A stretch of DNA of 64,000 bases from Thermaurantimonas aggregans (GCF_003851885.1 NZ_BHZE01000004.1:85875-149874), one strand, 5' to 3'. Positions 53,994 through 63,710 are shown, counted from the first letter of the stretch. Notes: a model not told the origin generated them from the sequence alone. Program-made: numbers and translations.

Positions 53994-55256
53994 TTAGTAA
54001 TGACACTTACCACATTCCAGACCGCCAATCATTTCAGCGGTTACCTTTTTAGACTTGTATTTTTCCTTCAGCTTGTCGTGTAAGTCTTTGTAGTAACCGT
54101 TTTCAACATTGATTTCTGTTTCTCTGTGACAATTTATGCACCAGCCCATAGTGAGCTCTGAATATTGATAAAGTACCTCCATTTCCTGCACGGGTCCGTG
54201 ACATGTCTGGCATTCAAGCCCGGCAACATTTACATGCTGAGCGTGATTAAAATAGGCAAGGTCGGGAAGATTGTGAACGCGCACCCATTTTACAGGCTTT
54301 TGCTCGTAGCCTGGAATGTAAGAGTTTGATTCTCTGTCGAATCCTACAGCCGCGTAGATTTTATCGATCTCTTTTGTACCGTATTTAGGACCTTCTTGAA
54401 TGTATGTATGGCAGTTCATGCACAGCATGGCTGAAGGAATATTCGAATGCTTGCCCTTTTCAGCGCCGTAGTGGCAATACTTACAATCAATGCCATTGTC
54501 GCCGGCGTGAATCTTGTGAGAGAAGGCTATTGGCTGCTCAGGCATATATCCTTGCTCTACACCGATAGACATCAGCCCCCAGTACAGCTCTTTTAAAAGA
54601 AATACAGAGACAACAATGGTGAGGAAAACTATTAGCTTTTGATTCTTGACCGCTACTTGAACACCTTTTGAAAAATCCTCCAAAACGCTGGTGGGTTCTT
54701 CACCTTTTATAACTTTAAGGGTGTTCTTAACTTTAACAAGAATGAGCAGCAAAACAAGAAGGAAAGAGGAAAGGGCTACCAATACCCAAATGTTTAATCC
54801 TTCTTTTGGCTGAGCCACACCAGTTGCAGGCGCGCCCTGATCAGCGGCAGGAGCTGCAGCTGGCTTGTCGCCAACTATGGTGTATGCCAGAATGTTGAGA
54901 ATATCTTGATCTGACAGCAACGGGAAGGCGGGCATTGCTGATCTGTTGTACTCTTCGTAGATGGCTATCGCATCTCTATCGCCACTTGCCCGAAGTTCTG
55001 CGTTGTTTCTGATCCATTTGATAAGCCACTCTTGTGATCTGCGCTCTGTCACTCCAGCCATTGCCGGACCTACCAACTTCTTATCAAGCTTATGACAGGC
55101 GGCACACTGAGCATTAAAAAGCTTCTTTCCTAACTCCGGATCGCCAGGCAAATTTGCTGCGCCGTCTTGTGCAAACAAAGACAGGCTACTCCACAGCATC
55201 ATTGCTACCAACAGCAACATATTGAGCCTGTTAAAACTTGTTTTCATAATTTTCAT
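53994..55256 (-). CDS. actA: Alternative complex III subunit ActA (multi-heme cytochrome c)
   Basis: 420 residues. Signal peptide about 4-30. Six CxxCH sites: one in an N-terminal mono-heme domain (CAACH, with the Met-type distal region RSAMPAFPLLSDQDI) and five in the C-terminal multi-heme domain (CKYCH, CMNCH, CQTCH, CINCH, CGKCH). Two membrane segments lie between (about 152-170 and 208-226). The fused N-terminal cytochrome c domain is a feature I recognise in other Bacteroidota ActA proteins. It is the first gene of the act-cox operon, with a -7 box at 55288-55295. Confidence 0.95.
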   Translation of the reverse strand: MKIMKTSFNRLNMLLLVAMMLWSSLSLFAQDGAANLPGDPELGKKLFNAQCAACHKLDKKLVGPAMAGVTERRSQEWLIKWIRNNAELRASGDRDAIAIYEEYNRSAMPAFPLLSDQDILNILAYTIVGDKPAAAPAADQGAPATGVAQPKEGLNIWVLVALSSFLLVLLLILVKVKNTLKVIKGEEPTSVLEDFSKGVQVAVKNQKLIVFLTIVVSVFLLKELYWGLMSIGVEQGYMPEQPIAFSHKIHAGDNGIDCKYCHYGAEKGKHSNIPSAMLCMNCHTYIQEGPKYGTKEIDKIYAAVGFDRESNSYIPGYEQKPVKWVRVHNLPDLAYFNHAQHVNVAGLECQTCHGPVQEMEVLYQYSELTMGWCINCHRETEINVENGYYKDLHDKLKEKYKSKKVTAEMIGGLECGKCHY

Positions 55257-55287
55257 AATGTCTTTCGGTACATTAATACTCTGCTGG

Positions 55288-55295
55288 CAAATTTA
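55288..55295 (-). promoter_or_regulatory. -7 box of the act-cox operon
   Basis: On the minus strand TAAATTTG matches TAnnTTTG and lies 31 bases before the actA start. No clear -33 box. Confidence 0.4.
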
Positions 55296-55430
55296 TATTC
55301 TTAACTATTTTTTTTCGTTGCAGGTTTAATTTGGCTTTTACAATTTAAAATCAGTCTAAACAAATTGGTTGTCTTTTTTTAAATCAGGGTTTTAGCGCAA
55401 TCTTGCAATGTTGATTAATTATCTTTTACG

Positions 55431-56813
55431 ATGAAGAATTTGTTAAATATTGGAGCTGGTTTTTTGGGTTTTGGAGTTGTTTATGTCCTCCTTCAGGGCC
55501 ACCTTTCATCGGCACAGTCAGTGGTTGTTTCCTTATTTGCGTGGATGCTTATTTGGTGGACGAATCAAGTGGTTCATTACTCCGTCACTGCTCTACTGCC
55601 CATCGTGGTTCTTCCTCTATTTGAAGTAGCTTCGCTTAAAGAGGTGACAACGAATTACTCTAATCCAGTGATTTACTTGTTTTTTGGTGGCTTTCTGTTA
55701 GCATTAGCCGTTGAAAAATGGGATATTCACAAAAGACTCGCTCTTTGGCTCCTGTTGAATTTCAACAAAAATCTACCTTCTGTCTTTATGGCCATTACCA
55801 TATCGTCATACTTCCTAAGTATGTGGATGAGCAATACAGCCACCGCCATTATGATGCTGCCTTTAGCTACGGCTCTGGTTACAACCATTCGCTCACAAAT
55901 ACCCATCGCAGATCGCGATGTAGAAAAAATGTTTTTAACCATCGCATTCTCGGCGAACATAGGCGGTATAGCTACTATAATAGGTACTCCGCCGAATCTG
56001 GTTTTCTCAGGGTTTTTGAATGAAACGTTTCATCAATCCATCCGTTTCATCGACTGGTTTATTGTTGGTTTTCCTATAAGCGTTCTGCTTCTGCTCTTAT
56101 TGTTTATTGTATTAGTACCTAAAGATAAAAAGCTTTTTCAAGAAGACATTCGAGAACGGATTAGGGCTGAATATAGACGTTTACCTAAAATGAGTAGTGC
56201 TCAGAAGCGTGTGTTGATAGTTTTTTCGATCGTTGCCTTACTTTGGTTCACCGCTCCATTTATAGAAGTAGCTGTATTAAACGACACATCCATAGCTATG
56301 GCTGGTGCTGTTGTGCTGTTTATGCTGCCATCGGGTCAAGAGTCATCGCCGAGATTACTTGAGTGGCAAGACACAAAAGACTTATCCTGGGGAATTTTGC
56401 TTCTTTTCGGTGCCGGACTTACCATGGCGTCGATGTTCGAAAAAACAGGACTTTCGGCTATGATAAGCGACTTTTTTAAGCAATCGGGTTCTTCAAAAGT
56501 TTTATTGGCGGTTTTAATAGTAGCTTTTACAGTATTTTCCACGGAATTTATGTCAAACGTAGCGCTTACAGGTCTAATGATGCCAGCTGTGGCAGCTTTG
56601 GCCTCCGGCGATATACACGTATTTTTTTACACCGGAATGTCAGTTGCTATGGCGTCGAGCTGTGCATTCATGTTGCCAATCGCTACCCCACCGAATGCTG
56701 TGGCATTTGGCTCCGGCCAAATTCGGATGATGACAATGATGAGGTTAGGACTCTTGCTCAATGCAGTCAGTATCCTACTCTTCAGCGTACTTCTGTACTT
56801 ATTTGTGAAATAA
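55431..56813 (+). CDS. SLC13/DASS-type sodium:anion (dicarboxylate) symporter
   Basis: 460 residues with about 11-12 helices. Two DASS signatures are seen: the SNTATAIMMLPLA hairpin (about 137-149) and the second, inverted-repeat copy FMSNVALTGLMMPAVAAL followed by LPIATPPNAVAFGSGQI near the C-terminus. The first-half partner of the latter is GTPPNLVFSG. Members import di- and tricarboxylates, sulfate or similar anions with Na+; substrate here is not decided, C4-dicarboxylates being most likely. Monocistronic. It diverges from actA (175 bases) and converges with pcm (11-base gap). Confidence 0.9.
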   Translation: MKNLLNIGAGFLGFGVVYVLLQGHLSSAQSVVVSLFAWMLIWWTNQVVHYSVTALLPIVVLPLFEVASLKEVTTNYSNPVIYLFFGGFLLALAVEKWDIHKRLALWLLLNFNKNLPSVFMAITISSYFLSMWMSNTATAIMMLPLATALVTTIRSQIPIADRDVEKMFLTIAFSANIGGIATIIGTPPNLVFSGFLNETFHQSIRFIDWFIVGFPISVLLLLLLFIVLVPKDKKLFQEDIRERIRAEYRRLPKMSSAQKRVLIVFSIVALLWFTAPFIEVAVLNDTSIAMAGAVVLFMLPSGQESSPRLLEWQDTKDLSWGILLLFGAGLTMASMFEKTGLSAMISDFFKQSGSSKVLLAVLIVAFTVFSTEFMSNVALTGLMMPAVAALASGDIHVFFYTGMSVAMASSCAFMLPIATPPNAVAFGSGQIRMMTMMRLGLLLNAVSILLFSVLLYLFVK

Positions 56814-56824
56814 AAAAAAGGCTT

Positions 56825-57466
56825 TTAAACGGTTTTATCTTCTAACAGAGGCACGAATTTGAAATCGCCCAAGGCCTTTGCAGTAAAGATTTTATCCGAC
56901 TTTTTGTATATCAAGGTCATTTTCTGTACGCCTTCGCCAATGGGAATAATGAGCCTTCCACCGGGTTTAAGCTGGTGAAGTAGTTGCGGAGGGATGCGCG
57001 ATGCACCGGCTGTTACGATAATCTTGTCAAAAGGCGCGTAAGCCGGCATACCCTCGTTGCCATCGCCATACTTACCTGTATATCTGATGCCGAGTTTGGT
57101 TAGAATGAGTTTTGAAAAATTAAACAACTCGAGTTGGCGCTCAATGGTAAAGACTTTAGCCCCCATGTAAAAGAGCACAGCAGCCTGATAACCTGAACCT
57201 GTTCCAATTTCGAGTACTTTATCGCCCGGCTGTATGTCGAGGTGCATCGTTTGAAAAGCAACTGTGTATGGCTGGCTGATGGTTTGCCCGGCAGCGATGG
57301 GCAGTGCTTGGTCACTGTAGGCAAGGTCTTCAAGGCTAGAGTCGAGAAAAACGTGACGGGGCACCTTCATCATTGCCTCGAGCGTTCGCTCGCACCAGAT
57401 ACCTTTCTCTCTCAAAGAATCGAGCAGAAGTCTTCGTTTTCCTTTATGGCGTTCGGTGTCTATCAT
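56825..57466 (-). CDS. pcm: Protein-L-isoaspartate O-methyltransferase
   Basis: 213 residues. Methylates abnormal isoaspartyl residues in aged proteins with SAM so that they can be repaired. Visible are the substrate-loop ALPIAAGQTISQPYTVAFQ (about 50-68), the SAM motif VLEIGTGSGYQAAVL (about 82-96), the motif PAYAPFDKIIVTAGASRIPPQLL and the GGRLIIPIGEG segment. Length fits the family. A separate gene, about 100 bases downstream of the P2-type ATPase on the same strand. Confidence 0.95.
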   Translation of the reverse strand: MIDTERHKGKRRLLLDSLREKGIWCERTLEAMMKVPRHVFLDSSLEDLAYSDQALPIAAGQTISQPYTVAFQTMHLDIQPGDKVLEIGTGSGYQAAVLFYMGAKVFTIERQLELFNFSKLILTKLGIRYTGKYGDGNEGMPAYAPFDKIIVTAGASRIPPQLLHQLKPGGRLIIPIGEGVQKMTLIYKKSDKIFTAKALGDFKFVPLLEDKTV

Positions 57467-57567
57467 CTTGGCACTTTCCCAGCTTCAAAGTAAGCTACAA
57501 TTGATTGAATCTTAAAAAGCTTATTTTTCAACATTGTAAAGAACAGTATTAAAAAGCTTTGTGGAAA

Positions 57568-60192
57568 CTATTTACTTATTCTAAAAGCTCGAATTACGAT
57601 AAATTTTTCAAGCTCTACAATTAAAAACAACAATAGACCGCCGGCCAAAACCAGAGCAAAGTGATACATTTCTAATGGCACCGTGCGAAAGATTTGCTGA
57701 AAAACGGGCAGATAGGTAAATGCTATTTGCAAAAGCACCAGTGTGCCAATGGCTCGAAAAATGTGCTTGTTGTTAAAAAAATCGCGCGAAAACACATTGT
57801 GTCGAATGTGTTTGCAGTTGAGCAAATAAAACACTTCGCCTGCTACTAAGGCATTCACGGCTATGGTACGTCCTAATTCGAGTGAATTGTAGGTATACAT
57901 TGCGTAATAAAACAAGGTATAGACTATAACAGCCAACACAGCTCCCACAAAAAGGATGCGCCACACCAGATAAGTATCGAGAATTGGCTTAGTGGGTTTG
58001 CGAGGCGGACGTTTCATCACGTTCTCCTCAGCGGGTTCGAAGGCTAGAGATATAGCCAGTGTAACGGCTGTTACCATATTTATCCATAATATTTGAGGAG
58101 CCGATATCGGCAAAGTGCCCCCTACTACAAGTGCCACTAGAATCGAAAGTGCTTCAGCTGCATTGGTAGGCAGTATAAAGATTATGGCTTTTCGGATGTT
58201 GTCAAAAATGCCTCTGCCTAGCCTTACTGCATTTGAGATGGTCACAAAGTTGTCGTCAGTAAGAATAATGTCTGAAACATCTTTGGTTACTTGAGTTCCT
58301 TTAATGCCCATAGCTATGCCGATATCTGCTTTCTTGAGCGCAGGGGCGTCGTTCACGCCGTCACCTGTCATGGCTACAATTCTCTGTTGTGACTGCAGGG
58401 CTTCTACCAACTTAAGCTTGTGCAGAGGAGTAGTACGAGCAAAAATGTTATATTCCAAGGCCACTTTCTTCCATTCTTCATCCGTGAGTTTTTCGAGACT
58501 TTGGCCGTCGATTTTTTGCTCCGGATTTTTCAAGCCAAGGCTTTTAGCAATGGCTCCAGCGGTTTCTATGTGATCACCGGTAATCATTTTTACTGTGATC
58601 CCCGCTCGATGGCATTTGGCAATTGCTTCTGCAGCTTCTGGCCGAGGTGGGTCAATAATGCAAGCTATCCCGGCAAAGTTGAGATTTGTTACATCCGCCT
58701 CTGTAAGTGTGCGACTCTTGTCCTTGAGTTCCTTCCATGCAGCTGCTATCAGCCGATAGCCATTCGACGCTTTATGATTAAACAACGCTCTAAGTTTTGC
58801 TTTTGCTTCCACCGAAAGATCCGAAAGCTCCAAAATTTTTTCAGGTGCCCCTTTTACGAGCAGCTTGATTGAATCTCCGTCTTTCACCTTCACAGCCATG
58901 TACTTATGAGCTGAATCAAAGGGAATGGTGGCCAAACGTTCTAAGGTGGACTGATGTATCCCTGCTTTTAACACCATCACTTTAAGGGCGAGTTCTGTAG
59001 GATCTCCATTAAGAAGGGTTTGATCCGATTCAAAGCGAATTTGTGCATCGTTGCATTGATCGAAAATCATGAACACATTGCGCACTACCGGATGATCAAT
59101 ATTGCCGGTTACAGTTCCTGTAATGTCGTAACCCGATCCGTCGAAAGTAATGGTTTCTGCATCGGTGACTACTTCTAATACGGTCATTTCATTTTTGGTA
59201 AGCGTGCCGGTTTTATCAGAGCATATGTCGGTCACCGAGCCTAAGGTCTCTACAGCGGGCAGTTTGCGCACAATGGCTTTGTTCAGCGCCATTTGTTGTA
59301 CCCCAAGAGCAAGGGTGATGGTAATAATAGCAGGCAAACCCTCGGGAATGGCAGCTACAATTATTCCAATCGTATTAACCAAAATATCTTGAAAACCAAA
59401 GCGATGCAAGTACCAAGATACAACCCCAAACAAGACAGATACAGCCAAAATGAAGAAGGACAATTTTTTTGAAAAATCCTCAATCTTTTGAAGTAATGGA
59501 GTGGAGCTTTTTGAAATATCGGTGAGCAAAGTGCTGATTTGACCCAACTGCGTATTGGTGCCCGTAGCCACCACCACCCCCCTACCCCTTCCATAGGTGG
59601 CATAAGTGCCCGAAAAAACCATATTCTTTTGGTCGCCGGGCAACAAATCTCCTTCAAGGGGGCGTGTATGCTTTTCTACTGGTACTGATTCACCGGTCAG
59701 AATAGCTTCTTCCATCTTGAGGGAGTGGCTCTCAAACAATCGGATATCAGCTGTTGCTCGCTGGCCTGATTTCAGTATCACTACATCGCCGGGTACTAAT
59801 TCTCTGCTATCTACATTTATTATGAGCCTCCCGCGCACCACAGTAGCTTCGTATTTCACCATTTTTCGAATGGATTCAAGAGCCTTTTCTGCTTTGCCCT
59901 CCTGAGCAAAGCCCACAATGGCATTGATGATGACTACACCTAAAATGATACCTGTATCCAGCCAATCTTGTAGCAATGCAGTAAGTACCGATGAAGCAAG
60001 CAATACGTAAATCAGCGAATTGTGAAATTGGGCCAAAAAGCGCTTCCACACCGGTACGCGATCTTTTTCAGGCAATTCGTTGTATCCAAATTTTTCTAAC
60101 CGTTCGATTACCTCAGCATGCGATAAACCTTGCTCATTTGTACCAAACTCTTTGAAAATTTCGCCAATATCAGCCTGATAAGGTTTCATCAA
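57568..60192 (-). CDS. P2-type cation ATPase (Ca2+-ATPase-like)
   Basis: 874 residues. Domain order is the N-terminal cation_ATPase_N (GLSHAEVIERLEKFGYNELPE), the A-domain with ILTGESVPVEKH, the phosphorylation loop ICSDKTGTLTKNEM, the ion-binding helix PEGLPAIITITLALGVQQMA, GDGVNDAPALKKADIGIAMG and the C-terminal helices. The PEGLP motif in helix 4 is typical of Ca2+ pumps (PMCA/PMR1/SERCA type) and related Mg/Na pumps; Ca2+ export is the best guess. MM start: either codon. Monocistronic, divergent from the AtoE-type gene. Confidence 0.9.
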   Translation of the reverse strand: MMKPYQADIGEIFKEFGTNEQGLSHAEVIERLEKFGYNELPEKDRVPVWKRFLAQFHNSLIYVLLASSVLTALLQDWLDTGIILGVVIINAIVGFAQEGKAEKALESIRKMVKYEATVVRGRLIINVDSRELVPGDVVILKSGQRATADIRLFESHSLKMEEAILTGESVPVEKHTRPLEGDLLPGDQKNMVFSGTYATYGRGRGVVVATGTNTQLGQISTLLTDISKSSTPLLQKIEDFSKKLSFFILAVSVLFGVVSWYLHRFGFQDILVNTIGIIVAAIPEGLPAIITITLALGVQQMALNKAIVRKLPAVETLGSVTDICSDKTGTLTKNEMTVLEVVTDAETITFDGSGYDITGTVTGNIDHPVVRNVFMIFDQCNDAQIRFESDQTLLNGDPTELALKVMVLKAGIHQSTLERLATIPFDSAHKYMAVKVKDGDSIKLLVKGAPEKILELSDLSVEAKAKLRALFNHKASNGYRLIAAAWKELKDKSRTLTEADVTNLNFAGIACIIDPPRPEAAEAIAKCHRAGITVKMITGDHIETAGAIAKSLGLKNPEQKIDGQSLEKLTDEEWKKVALEYNIFARTTPLHKLKLVEALQSQQRIVAMTGDGVNDAPALKKADIGIAMGIKGTQVTKDVSDIILTDDNFVTISNAVRLGRGIFDNIRKAIIFILPTNAAEALSILVALVVGGTLPISAPQILWINMVTAVTLAISLAFEPAEENVMKRPPRKPTKPILDTYLVWRILFVGAVLAVIVYTLFYYAMYTYNSLELGRTIAVNALVAGEVFYLLNCKHIRHNVFSRDFFNNKHIFRAIGTLVLLQIAFTYLPVFQQIFRTVPLEMYHFALVLAGGLLLFLIVELEKFIVIRAFRISK

Positions 60193-60287
60193 GTTACTTT
60201 TTGTGGCCTCAAGAAGCGATGATTTTTTTTTCTAAACCATGATAATAATTTGTTTTGCAGAAAATTAACACAACAACCTTAGCTGCG

Positions 60288-61652
60288 ATGCGGTCGAATG
60301 TGTTGGCTGAAAGACTTTTTCACAAAATAATACCAGGTCAATTCGGATTAGCTTTCGTCATTACAGCGGTAGCTTTTATCGCTGATTTAAGCAAGAACGG
60401 ACTAAGTATCACCGGTTTCATCACCACATTGGAACACTGGCAAAGGGGCTTTTGGGACGGCAATCTCATGATTTTTACCTTGCAAATGATCTTGATTTTA
60501 GTCTTCGGCTATTCCATAGCTATAAGCCCTATTGTGTACAAGTATTTAAAAAAGATGGCTGAGATTCCATCATCTGGTCTCCAAGCAGCCCTTTTGGCGG
60601 GCACAGTGTCGATGGCTGCTTCGTGGCTCAATTGGGGTTTGGGCCTTGTGGCCGGCGCCATCTTTGTACGCCTGTTAGGCCATTCCCTGCAGCGCCGACA
60701 AATTACCTTTAACTATCCACTGCTCGGTGCAGCCGGGTACTCTGGCATGATGATATGGCATGGAGGCCTCTCGGGCTCAGCCACGCTAAAGGCAGCAGAA
60801 AGCGGACATCTCAAAAGCTTAGTATCAACAAATCTCTCTTTACCTGACGCAGTAGCCGTGTCAGATACCATTTTTAGCCTCTCCAACTCGTTGATTACCC
60901 TTTTGGCTTGCATTAGCGTACTTGCTCTCGTAGCGCTTTTAGCCCTTCGCTTTCCCAAAGATTCTACTTCATTTGATATCCCACCCCTACATCCGGATAT
61001 TGATCTGCGTGCAGAGCGAGCCTCGGGCGCCGAAGTGCTCGAATTCAAACGCTGGCCTGCACACACCGTAGCCGTTTTGCTCATCTTTTACCTGGCGAGC
61101 AGAATTGTCACCGAAGCAAGCCTCAATTTTTTTAACCCCAATGTTGTTATTACTTTTTTGCTGGCTTTTGGTCTTTTACTCCATGGCAGCCTTAGAGCTT
61201 ATATGCTCTCTATCGACCGCGCTATACAAAGTGCTTCTGGCGTTTTACTGCTCTTTCCATTTTATTTCGGCATTATCGGATTACTGCGCTACAGTGGTCT
61301 TACGCATGACATCACACAGTGGTTCGTTTCGCTTGCTGACCAAAGACTCTTCCCGATATTCGTTTTTTTGAGCTCTTCCATCGTCAATTTATTAATACCT
61401 AGCGGAGGTGGACAGTGGGCAGTACAAGGGCCTATCATTCTTGAGGCAGGGTCGCTACTCGGTATATCGCCCGAACAAACCATTCTTAGCTTTGCCTATG
61501 GCGATCAGCTCACCAATATGCTACAGCCCTTCTGGGCCATACCATTGCTCTACATCACCCGCATTAAGGCCTCTGACCTGATAGGCTACACATTTTTTAT
61601 CATGCTTATCGGCCTAGTGGTATTTTTCCTTGGTATACTTTTGTTGTTTTAA
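60288..61652 (+). CDS. AtoE-type short-chain fatty acid transporter
   Basis: 454 residues from the ATG at 60288; a TTG 33 bases upstream would add 11 residues and is less likely. A polytopic membrane protein of the TIGR00366/AtoE family. Visible are ERLFHKIIPGQFGLAFVITAVAF, LNWGLGLVAGAIFVRLLG, GAAGYSGMMIWHGGLSGSATLKAAESGH and the NLLIPSGGGQWAVQGPIILEA segment. AtoE transports short-chain fatty acids such as acetoacetate/butyrate. No thiolase or CoA transferase is nearby. Followed 21 bases later by an unknown small gene. Confidence 0.88.
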   Translation: MRSNVLAERLFHKIIPGQFGLAFVITAVAFIADLSKNGLSITGFITTLEHWQRGFWDGNLMIFTLQMILILVFGYSIAISPIVYKYLKKMAEIPSSGLQAALLAGTVSMAASWLNWGLGLVAGAIFVRLLGHSLQRRQITFNYPLLGAAGYSGMMIWHGGLSGSATLKAAESGHLKSLVSTNLSLPDAVAVSDTIFSLSNSLITLLACISVLALVALLALRFPKDSTSFDIPPLHPDIDLRAERASGAEVLEFKRWPAHTVAVLLIFYLASRIVTEASLNFFNPNVVITFLLAFGLLLHGSLRAYMLSIDRAIQSASGVLLLFPFYFGIIGLLRYSGLTHDITQWFVSLADQRLFPIFVFLSSSIVNLLIPSGGGQWAVQGPIILEAGSLLGISPEQTILSFAYGDQLTNMLQPFWAIPLLYITRIKASDLIGYTFFIMLIGLVVFFLGILLLF

Positions 61653-61673
61653 TCCTAAAAATTTTATTTGACT

Positions 61674-62072
61674 ATGGAAGACATCAATCTGGAAGTAGCC
61701 AGATTACAAAAAGAAATAGAAAGCTATCTGAATCTCGGCAATACAAGTATTATTTTCGAATACAAAGAGCGCAACGGTCATGTTAAACTATACGTCATCA
61801 CCATCAATCCCCGTCATAACCAGAGCTTCCTTTTTCACAGCACCGAAGGCATCGACAAAAAGGACTGCCTGGTGAAAATGCTTGACTACGTAAAAAACTA
61901 CCGCACTAAAGAAAATTCCTATACCATTCAGTGGGCAGTAACCGGCGAAAACGAACTGCACACCTCCTACTTCCGCGCTAAAGACATACTCGAAGCTATC
62001 GAAAAACTCTACTACGGCCGCGATCCAAACTCTATCACCATTTACAGTGTCGTACTCAATCCGATATCTTAA
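61674..62072 (+). CDS. Small conserved-looking protein of unknown function
   Basis: 132 residues from the ATG at 61674. Soluble, no leader. It has an alpha/beta pattern (MEDINLEVARLQKEIESYL helix, then strands IIFEYKERNGHVKLYVITINPR, and helices at AKDILEAIEKLYYGRDP). I do not recognise a family. It lies 21 bases after the AtoE-type gene and 6 bases before the TlpA-like gene, so it is probably co-transcribed with the latter. Confidence 0.6.
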   Translation: MEDINLEVARLQKEIESYLNLGNTSIIFEYKERNGHVKLYVITINPRHNQSFLFHSTEGIDKKDCLVKMLDYVKNYRTKENSYTIQWAVTGENELHTSYFRAKDILEAIEKLYYGRDPNSITIYSVVLNPIS

Positions 62073-62078
62073 CCAAAG

Positions 62079-62591
62079 ATGAAACACCTTCTCTCAGCCA
62101 TCGCCCTTCTATTTGCCTTCACAGCCATTGCTCAATCGGGCAACTTCAAGAAAATACCCGCCGTTGAAATCAAAAACCTCAACGGTCAAACTGTAACATC
62201 TACCGATGTAATCCAAAACGGCGAAGCTCCCATCGTACTCAGTTTCTGGGCTACGTGGTGTAAACCCTGTGTCACTGAGCTGAATGCTATCAAAGAAGTA
62301 TATGAAGAGTGGCAAGCCGAAACCGGCGTCAAGCTGATAGCCATCTCTATCGACGACCCCCGAAATGCCGCTCGAGTAAAGCCCTTTATTAAAGGCCAAA
62401 TGTGGGAATACGACATCTACATCGACGAAAATTCTGATTTGCGCCGTGCCATGAACGTGAACAACATCCCTCATACCTTTCTGCTCAATGGCAAAGGCGA
62501 AGTGCTCTGGCAACACACAGGCTACATACCCGGAGACGAAGACAAACTCCTAACCCTTATTCGCAAAGTAGCAAAAGATGGCACCCTTTAA
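62079..62591 (+). CDS. TlpA-like thiol-disulfide oxidoreductase
   Basis: 170 residues. Signal peptide about 1-19 (ending AIAQS). A thioredoxin-fold domain of the TlpA/ResA type has the active site WCKPC (Cys61 and Cys64) and the cis-Pro segment NIPHTFLLNGKGEV. Such periplasmic enzymes reduce heme-binding or other cysteines, for example during cytochrome c maturation, which would fit the many c-type cytochromes of this genome, but this is inference. It follows the small unknown gene after 6 bases. Confidence 0.9.
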   Translation: MKHLLSAIALLFAFTAIAQSGNFKKIPAVEIKNLNGQTVTSTDVIQNGEAPIVLSFWATWCKPCVTELNAIKEVYEEWQAETGVKLIAISIDDPRNAARVKPFIKGQMWEYDIYIDENSDLRRAMNVNNIPHTFLLNGKGEVLWQHTGYIPGDEDKLLTLIRKVAKDGTL

Positions 62592-62911
62592 ACTTTTCAA
62601 ATTTTGGCAGTTGTTTTTTTGACGTCTCGCTGGTAGTGAGCTGTTGAGCTTACACAAGGTCGGATTATGAACTCATGGTTTCTACCCTAAGGTAGAAATG
62701 ACCTTAGATCAGTTGAAAAGTTTTATCATTTATTCTTTCACCTTGCAAAGTAGCCTTCGTCTACCAAAGCTAAAACTGAATATTAGGCAAACAATTGCCT
62801 GAAGTTTTTAAATTATCTCTTCATAAATTGTAGGAGAGATAAATTCTGTTCAAACTTTTATGGAAAGGCAGGCTTGATAATTAGTAAAATTTTCTCCCAG
62901 AGTCCGTCTTT
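62592..62911. other. Intergenic region with three inverted repeats
   Basis: About 320 bases between convergent genes. It holds three inverted repeats: TTTCTACC/GGTAGAAA (62679-62698, 4-base loop), AGGCAA/TTGCCT (62785-62800) and TTATCTCT/AGAGATAA (62813-62842, 14-base loop). None has a T tail typical of a strong terminator. No gene is visible; an RNA element is possible but unproven. Confidence 0.5.
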
Positions 62912-63628
62912 TTACCTCCTTACAGTCAATCGACGAGTTACTTCTGCCCTTTCATTGATGTACACCGTATACAGATATACACCGGGTTTAAGATCATGCA
63001 CATTTATTCTGTGTACAGCATCAATATTTGACAACTGAACTGATTTTATGATCCTTCCAGTTATATCCATAAAAGCGATTCTACCCTGTTCATTTCCCTT
63101 AAGCTCCAAGTGTAATTCCACTACATCACCAGCCGGATTTGGAAACAGGCTACCCACTCTGTTACCGTTCTGAAACTTAGCAACCCTAAAGGTAGGAGTC
63201 ACCTCATATGTTACTACAATTGATACCGAATCATTCGGACTTTCGTCTACAAAAAAAGTATACATGATCTGGCCTGAGCGAGCCACACCATCCTTATCTG
63301 GATACACATGACCTGAGAAATCCACGCTGTTGGTAGCACCGGCCGCTATGTTTATTGCGTTCGGACTCACACTCACTTTCGGCTCAAAACAAAATCCCCA
63401 GCATATTGCGTTGCTGTCTACCAGTGCATTGCTAGCATTGTAGTACCGCTTTACCTTTACCATCTTAGCCGAGGAAGAAACATTTTTTACAGCTGCCTTG
63501 GCATAAATATCATCGCTGGTAAAAGCATTGCCCATGACAACAGAATCAAAACTAACTATCTGCAAAGACTGCGCATATGCAAAAGGCAGCAAAACTGAAG
63601 ATATAACAATATATAAAAGTTTTTTCAT
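62912..63628 (-). CDS. Exported T9SS cargo protein
   Basis: 238 residues from the ATG at 63626-63628. The frame is open 52 codons further up but that part runs antisense through tRNA-Leu and its promoter, and the signal peptide MKKLLYIVISSVLLPFAYAQ starts at the chosen ATG. The mature part (about 22-150) resembles an Ig-like domain with SVDFSGHVYPDKDG and YTFFVDESPNDSVSIVVTYEV. The C-terminal about 80 residues are a type A T9SS sorting domain: LFPNPAGDVVELHL, GRIAFMDITGRIIKSV, LKPGVYLYTVY and the basic end RRLTVRR. Function unknown. Confidence 0.85.
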   Translation of the reverse strand: MKKLLYIVISSVLLPFAYAQSLQIVSFDSVVMGNAFTSDDIYAKAAVKNVSSSAKMVKVKRYYNASNALVDSNAICWGFCFEPKVSVSPNAINIAAGATNSVDFSGHVYPDKDGVARSGQIMYTFFVDESPNDSVSIVVTYEVTPTFRVAKFQNGNRVGSLFPNPAGDVVELHLELKGNEQGRIAFMDITGRIIKSVQLSNIDAVHRINVHDLKPGVYLYTVYINERAEVTRRLTVRR

Positions 63629-63710
63629 ACGCACTTGATTAAAAAACAAAAGTACAGCGAAAGTCGCAAGATTTTGCAATAAAATTTTAGTGTAAATGAA
63701 AAGGACTACT

